Part shown: positions 6,256 to 6,781 of the stretch, piece after piece
Layout: every line of letters begins with the position of its first letter
How positions within the stretch are numbered: the first letter of the stretch is position 1
From: Oscillospiraceae bacterium
Lineage (GTDB): Bacteria; Bacillota; Clostridia; Oscillospirales; Ruminococcaceae
Direction of reading: 5' to 3'
DNA length: 6,781 bases
Assembly: GCA_016295145.1 (NCBI GenBank)
Contig: JAEDLR010000078.1
Span: 1 to 6,781 of the forward strand
Position numbers and translations under genes: made by a program
Notes under the pieces: generated by a model
What the model was told of the DNA's origin: nothing
The model's input: only the letters and a program-made list of their open reading frames with translations
Databases searched by the model: none

Positions 6256-6781
6256 TCAGATATTCATAATAATGAGCGATTCGAGATAAGCCGCAGGCTG
6301 ATCGTAGCGAATGCCCTCAATAATGGTTTTCAGATTGTCAACCTCCACCCTGTGCAGATGGTGTACCGCATACAGACTGACCAGTGCATGGTCTGAAAAG
6401 CGCAGCGCATTTCTCGCAGTACGGCAGCGCAGAATCTGGAAAGAATGTTCCATCTGCCGATGATGAGAGAGCGTGCCTTCCGGTTCCAACATATGCCCGT
6501 ATCGTGTGCGCGAAAGGATCTGTCGGAATGATTCCGTATCGGGTGCGTCATATAGTGCGGTACAGACGCGTTTTGGCAAAAGCCCTTGAATGGGGAGCAT
6601 CAGGGAATGCAAGGTTTCGCTGTCAGAGTGAAACACACTTTTCAGCCGGTAAGCATTGATCAGATTAATCAGGTCTACCTGTTCGCGAATGAGACTCGTT
6701 AATGCATCGCGATTTTTTCCTTTCATCACGCGCTGGGTTTCATCCAGCAGATGCTGCACATATCCGGCACGCAATGCGATT
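6256..6781 (-). CDS. ntpC: V/A-type ATPase subunit C (d/AC39 family), rotor cap (5' end truncated)
   Basis: The frame is open from the window edge to a TGA at 6256-6258, giving 174 C-terminal residues of a family usually about 320-350 long, so the true start lies outside the window. Subunit C (d in eukaryotic V-ATPases) sits on top of the K ring and couples it to the central shaft. Supporting features are the C-family segment VDLINLINAYRLKSVF (in family members, an aspartate/asparagine-rich helix before an Arg-Lys), the following LLPKRVCTALYDAPD region, and the C-terminal EVDNLKTIIEGIR motif with a hydrophobic tail. The protein is almost entirely helical by composition, as expected. It is followed after 14 nt by I. 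In the Enterococcus operon this gene lies after E instead, so its position upstream of I is a different arrangement. Function is assigned from the partial sequence plus operon context. Confidence 0.9.
   Translation of the reverse strand, partial: IALRAGYVQHLLDETQRVMKGKNRDALTSLIREQVDLINLINAYRLKSVFHSDSETLHSLMLPIQGLLPKRVCTALYDAPDTESFRQILSRTRYGHMLEPEGTLSHHRQMEHSFQILRCRTARNALRFSDHALVSLYAVHHLHRVEVDNLKTIIEGIRYDQPAAYLESLIIMNI

Noticed and set aside
6772..6774. TTG at 6774 as the true start of subunit C
   Set aside because: The frame remains open to the window edge, and a start here would leave half the normal C protein missing. The gene is simply cut by the window.
1..6781. An unknown defence, mobile or biosynthetic system hidden in the window
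   Set aside because: Every base is accounted for by seven recognisable ATPase genes or gaps of at most 38 nt, and no repeats, transposase-like or RNA-gene signals were seen on either strand.

Overview
The window holds most of one operon for a bacterial V/A-type (rotary) ATPase. All genes are read from the minus strand, so transcription runs from position 6781 towards position 1. In that order the genes are the C subunit (5' end cut off by the window edge), the I (a) subunit, the K (c, proteolipid) subunit, then F, E, the catalytic A subunit, and the B subunit (3' end cut off). The D subunit (central shaft) and a small G/H-type peripheral-stalk gene are not in the window. D would be expected just beyond position 1, after B.

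The genes are packed very tightly. Gaps or overlaps in order are: C-I 14 nt gap, I-K 38 nt gap, K-F 1 nt overlap (TAATG), F-E 16 nt gap, E-A 4 nt overlap (ATGA), A-B 1 nt gap. There is no room for an internal promoter or terminator and none is seen. No stretch over 300 bases lacks a gene. No RNA gene, mobile element, repeat array or CRISPR was seen. The many open frames on the plus strand look like antisense shadows of these genes.

The proteins form one machine. A and B build the A3B3 ATP-driven head and F sits on the central shaft. C caps the membrane rotor and E belongs to the peripheral stalk. K forms the ion-carrying rotor ring and I is the membrane stator carrying the ion half-channels. 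The key functional residues are present: P-loop Lys239, Glu262 and Asp330 in A, the presumed arginine finger Arg352 in B, Glu129 in K, and Arg564 and Arg616 in I.

The strong purine-rich Shine-Dalgarno sites, near-balanced base composition, operon content and K-subunit architecture suggest a Gram-positive anaerobe of the Clostridia, possibly an Oscillospiraceae-like gut bacterium. This is inference from style; no taxonomic marker is present. This is a recognisable housekeeping or energy operon, not a new system. The points worth a second look are the gene order C-I-K-F-E-A-B, the unusual K subunit (an extra N-terminal hairpin before a single ion-binding hairpin that lacks the Na+-binding side chains known from Enterococcus), the TTG start of I, and translation signals that seem to differ with subunit stoichiometry.
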